Source: Bradyrhizobium sp. YR681
Lineage (GTDB): Bacteria; Pseudomonadota; Alphaproteobacteria; Rhizobiales; Xanthobacteraceae
Length of the DNA stretch: 64,000 nt
Assembly: GCF_000282615.1 (NCBI RefSeq)
Contig: NZ_AKIY01000192.1
Location: 1 to 64,000, forward strand
Direction of reading: 5' to 3'
The translations under genes and the position numbers were made by a program. The notes beneath the pieces are model-generated. The model saw only the letters and a list, made by a program, of their open reading frames with translations. It searched no databases and was not told the DNA's origin. This document shows positions 61,536-64,000 of the stretch, piece after piece. Position 1 is the stretch's first letter. Every line of letters begins with the position of its first letter.

Positions 61536-62678
61536 ATGGCATCCGAATTCATCCCCTTCAACCGGCCTTACGTCACGGGCAAGGAGCAGGCCAATATCGA
61601 GCTGGCTCTGAAGAGCCATCATTTGTCGGGCGACGGCGCCTTCACCCGGCGCTGCCACGAATGGCTCGAACGGCGCACCGGCTCTGCGAGGGCCCTGCTG
61701 ACGCATTCCTGCACCTCCGCACTTGACCTCGCCGCGATCCTGCTCGACCTCAAGAGCGGTGACGAGGTCATCATGCCCTCCTTCACCTTCGTCTCGACCG
61801 CAAACGCCTTCGTGCTGCGTGGCGCGATCCCCGTTTTCGTCGACATCCGCGAGGACACGCTCAACCTCGACGAGCGCCGGATCGAGGCCGCCGTCACCTC
61901 GCGCACCCGCGCGATCGCGCCGGTGCATTATGCCGGCGTCGCCTGCGAGATGGATCCGATCCTCGCCATCGCCAAGCGTCACGGCTTGCGCATCGTCGAG
62001 GATGCGGCGCAGGGCATCATGGCGAGCTACAGGGGCACGCCGCTTGGCGCCATCGGCGATCTCGGCAGCTTCTCCTTCCACGAGACCAAGAACATCATGT
62101 CGGGCGAAGGCGGCGCGCTGCTGGTGAACGATCCCGCGCTCAGCCTGCGCGCCGAGATCGTGCGGGAGAAGGGCACCGATCGCGGCCGCTTCTTCCGCGG
62201 CGAGGTCGACAAATACACCTGGCAGGACGTCGGCTCGTCGCTGCTGCCGAGCGACCTCACCGCGGCCTTCCTGTGGGCGCAACTGGAGGACGCCGAGCAC
62301 ATCACAAGCGAGCGGCGCGCGATCTGGGACCGGTATCACGCCATGCTGGCGCCGCTCGAGCAGCGTGGCCTGCTGCGCCGCCCGGTCGTGCCCGACCATT
62401 GCGGGCATAACGGCCATCTCTATTACGTGCTGCTGCCGCGGGGGACGAATCGCGACACCGTGCTCGGCAAGCTGCGGGACGCGCAGATCGGCGCCGTATT
62501 CCATTACGTGCCGCTGCATTCCGCGCCGGCCGGAATGCGGTTCGCCCGCGCGCATGGCGATCTCAAGCACACCACGGATCTGTCCGAGCGGCTGGTCAGG
62601 CTGCCGTTCTGGGTGGGCTTGCAAGAGGCGCAGCAGGCGCGGGTCTGCGAGACGCTCGGCGCGATCCTCGGGCGCTGA
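61536..62678 (+). CDS. wecE: dTDP-4-amino-4,6-dideoxygalactose transaminase, WecE/RffA
   Basis: A 380-residue PLP aminotransferase making dTDP-4-amino-4,6-dideoxy-D-galactose from dTDP-4-keto-6-deoxyglucose. IPFNRPYVTGKEQANIELAL at the N-terminus, RIVEDAAQGIMASYRGTPLG near residue 155 and the PLP lysine in FSFHETKNIMSGEGG near residue 185 are characteristic of WecE, as is the C-terminal VFHYVPLHSAPAG. No rmlA or rmlB is in the window, so the dTDP-ketosugar must come from elsewhere. It is convergent with the GspN-like gene, with 3 bases between stops. Confidence 0.93.
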   Translation: MASEFIPFNRPYVTGKEQANIELALKSHHLSGDGAFTRRCHEWLERRTGSARALLTHSCTSALDLAAILLDLKSGDEVIMPSFTFVSTANAFVLRGAIPVFVDIREDTLNLDERRIEAAVTSRTRAIAPVHYAGVACEMDPILAIAKRHGLRIVEDAAQGIMASYRGTPLGAIGDLGSFSFHETKNIMSGEGGALLVNDPALSLRAEIVREKGTDRGRFFRGEVDKYTWQDVGSSLLPSDLTAAFLWAQLEDAEHITSERRAIWDRYHAMLAPLEQRGLLRRPVVPDHCGHNGHLYYVLLPRGTNRDTVLGKLRDAQIGAVFHYVPLHSAPAGMRFARAHGDLKHTTDLSERLVRLPFWVGLQEAQQARVCETLGAILGR

Positions 62679-62681
62679 ACT

Positions 62682-63374
62682 CTACAATCCGTCCGACTCG
62701 CCGTTCTTCGGCGTCGAACGCGGCATGAAGGGCGCGAACGACGTATCGGTCGTGGTCGGCATCGTCAGCTTGCCGCCGGACTCTGCGGGCGTGGTAGCAG
62801 CCGTTGGCGAAGCCGTGGTCGTTCCGTCCGGGCGCTGGAGCGCCAAAACCTCGCTGCGATCGCCCTGCTTGAGCGTCACCTCGCGCGGCTGAACCGCGGT
62901 CAGCGACCAGCCGCCGAGCGATTCGCCCTGGCGCAGGCGCACCACCTTCTGGTCGATGCGGTTGACGAGAATCGCGATCGCCTCGCCCTCGCCCACCACG
63001 GCGCCCACCAGCAGCAGCGGCGGCGGCGCATCGACCGGCCTCGGCGGCGGCGGCGCCGATACCTCTTCGACCGGAGACGCGGCAACCGCGCGCGGCGGCG
63101 GCCGGCGCGAGGCCGAGAAGATCGGTCGCTCCTGGGTCATGGTCAGCGCCGAGAGCGGCACCGCCCACAGCGGATTGCCGCGCGGAATCGGTTTGCTCGC
63201 GGCCTGCGCCGGCTGCGCGATCGGCCGCATCGCGCCGACATCGACGCTTTCGGCGGGGCCGGCAGCATCATCGGACAGGATATCCATGCGCGACGAGGTG
63301 GCCGCCGAGGCCGCGGCAACGCCCAGGACCGCGCACAGCGCGGCCAATCCCATCGCTCGCAACGAGGCGGACAT
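62682..63374 (-). CDS. GspN-like type II secretion-associated protein
   Basis: A 230-residue exported protein. A signal peptide of about 25 residues (SLRAMGLAALCAVLGVAAASA) precedes a Pro/Ala-rich region. The block NPLWAVPLSALTMTQERPIFSASRRPP near residue 65 is one I recall from bradyrhizobial proteins annotated as GspN. A PDZ/HR-like middle part follows (LLLVGAVVGEGEAIAILV), similar to GspC HR domains. The ATG at 63374 has an AAGGGA site 6 bases upstream. It has no obvious tie to the glycan genes and marks the right border. Confidence 0.7.
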   Translation of the reverse strand: MSASLRAMGLAALCAVLGVAAASAATSSRMDILSDDAAGPAESVDVGAMRPIAQPAQAASKPIPRGNPLWAVPLSALTMTQERPIFSASRRPPPRAVAASPVEEVSAPPPPRPVDAPPPLLLVGAVVGEGEAIAILVNRIDQKVVRLRQGESLGGWSLTAVQPREVTLKQGDRSEVLALQRPDGTTTASPTAATTPAESGGKLTMPTTTDTSFAPFMPRSTPKNGESDGL

Positions 63375-63705
63375 CGAATTCCCTTGCAGACTCGCCTGCG
63401 GCCGCACGCCGCAAGACATCGACAGCCAAACTAGGCCCGATGCGCCTGACCATCAACCCGCGTCGTACCAGCTCGATTCGGAGGGAATGGCGCCTCCCTC
63501 CTGCATATGTTGCGATGCATGAAAATGTTGCCCAACGGCCACGATCGCTGAAATTGCACGCGGAACAGGCTGGAACCCCGCGCAATTGGACCTCCATTCA
63601 TTGCGAGGCGCGGTGACGCCGTGAGATTGTGTGCGGGCGCAAGGCGTTGCCGCACGCCCGGGTTGCATGCTTGCGATGATTTCTTTTTCCGATTTGAGAA
63701 CAGCG
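63375..63705. other. Divergent intergenic region
   Basis: A 331-base gap between the GspN-like gene (minus) and the autotransporter gene (plus). It holds an inverted repeat with GTGCGG and CCGCAC arms 13 bases apart at about 63635-63659. A T-rich stretch (TTTCTTTTTCC) lies about 20 bases before the autotransporter ATG. Open frames inside it show no family pattern. Confidence 0.4.
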
Positions 63706-64000
63706 ATGACCGGACCGACAATGGCGCGCGTGAGGATCGGACACAGGCTGGGGTCCGTCGTCCGTCACGCGCTGGCGACCCTGCTTGCGACCACCGCGCT
63801 CGGCGTCGTCACGGCCCATGCCGTCGACGGCATCTGGACCGGCAGCACCTCCACCGAGTGGACGGATGGAACGAACTGGACGTCTAGTCCGGACGTACCT
63901 GACGGCACCGCGACCTTCACCAATACCGGTCCGACTACGGTCGACAGCAACGGTCTCGTCAACATCGGCGCCGTCGTGTTCACGGCCGCACCCAATGCGC
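63706..64000 (+). CDS. Autotransporter passenger, N-terminal part (truncated by the window end)
   Basis: The frame from the ATG at 63706 is open to the window end (98 codons). A long signal peptide (basic N-region RVRIGHRLGSVVRH, then a hydrophobic core LATLLATTALGVVTAHA) precedes DGIWTGSTSTEWTDGTNW and ATFTNTGPTTVD. Such Trp-, Thr-, Gly- and Asn-rich repeats begin the passenger of rhizobial autotransporters with beta-strand repeats (PATR type). The C-terminal beta-barrel should lie beyond the window. A second in-frame ATG is at 63721. It is likely displayed on or released from the cell surface. Confidence 0.75.
   Translation, partial: MTGPTMARVRIGHRLGSVVRHALATLLATTALGVVTAHAVDGIWTGSTSTEWTDGTNWTSSPDVPDGTATFTNTGPTTVDSNGLVNIGAVVFTAAPNA

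Overview
The window reads as chromosomal DNA of a high-GC alphaproteobacterium, most likely Bradyrhizobium or a close relative. This is an inference from codon use, frequent GTG and TTG starts, a rhizobial-type palindrome at 53-75, and the mix of a liv-type ABC transporter, a GspN-like protein and an autotransporter around a very large surface-glycan locus. No tRNA, rRNA, CRISPR array, transposase or integrase was seen. Most genes overlap by 1-4 bases or sit a few bases apart, so the locus is a set of compact operons on alternating strands.

Edges. The left edge (1-3394) holds a LivF-type ATPase, an AGE-family sugar epimerase and a PaaK-like adenylate-forming enzyme. The right edge (62682-64000) holds a GspN-like protein and the start of an autotransporter. 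Between them, about 3.4-62.7 kb is almost entirely glycan biosynthesis.

Block A (3.4-15.4 kb) carries a run of three methyltransferases, an AsnB-like amidotransferase and a GT2 glycosyltransferase, then multi-spanning membrane proteins, an OafA-type acyltransferase with an SGNH domain, and two adjacent proteins I do not recognise. Block B (15.5-25.6 kb) has a NodU/CmcH-type carbamoyltransferase, a large membrane protein, a CMP-sugar synthetase coupled to a CBS-NeuB-SAF-TIM-barrel fusion protein, and pseB-pseC-pseF of pseudaminic acid synthesis. Block C (25.6-34.4 kb) has a nucleotidyltransferase-HAD fusion, a fused Wzy-Wzz-like polymerase/chain-length protein, a PhyH-like oxygenase, a Wzx flippase, and an SDR/phosphoesterase/ATP-grasp trio. 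Block D (34.4-40.6 kb, minus strand) is an operon of pseG, a formyltransferase, a PIG-L deacetylase, pseI, a surface-carbohydrate protein and a methyltransferase. Together blocks B and D give PseB, PseC, PseG, PseI and PseF, but no PseH acetyltransferase; the formyltransferase is the obvious stand-in, so the product may be an N-formylated pseudaminic acid.

Block E (40.7-62.7 kb) is a second glycan system: a capsule-type glycosyltransferase, GT2 enzymes, a split transketolase, an epimerase, a sulfotransferase-like protein, a small-molecule kinase, the CDP-glucose pair rfbF/rfbG, a UDP-glucuronate decarboxylase, a second polymerase-like membrane protein, a CgeB-type glycosyltransferase, a cupin/aminotransferase/methyltransferase/GT4 run, a second flippase and WecE. 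Two flippases and two polymerase candidates argue that two separate repeat-unit glycans are built here. The split transketolase next to CDP-4-keto-6-deoxyglucose genes suggests a branched-chain sugar.

The observations I would follow up first are the fused Wzy-Wzz gene that keeps an internal Shine-Dalgarno and ATG at the junction, the four-domain NeuB fusion, the formyltransferase variant of the pseudaminic pathway, and the transketolase/CDP-sugar set.
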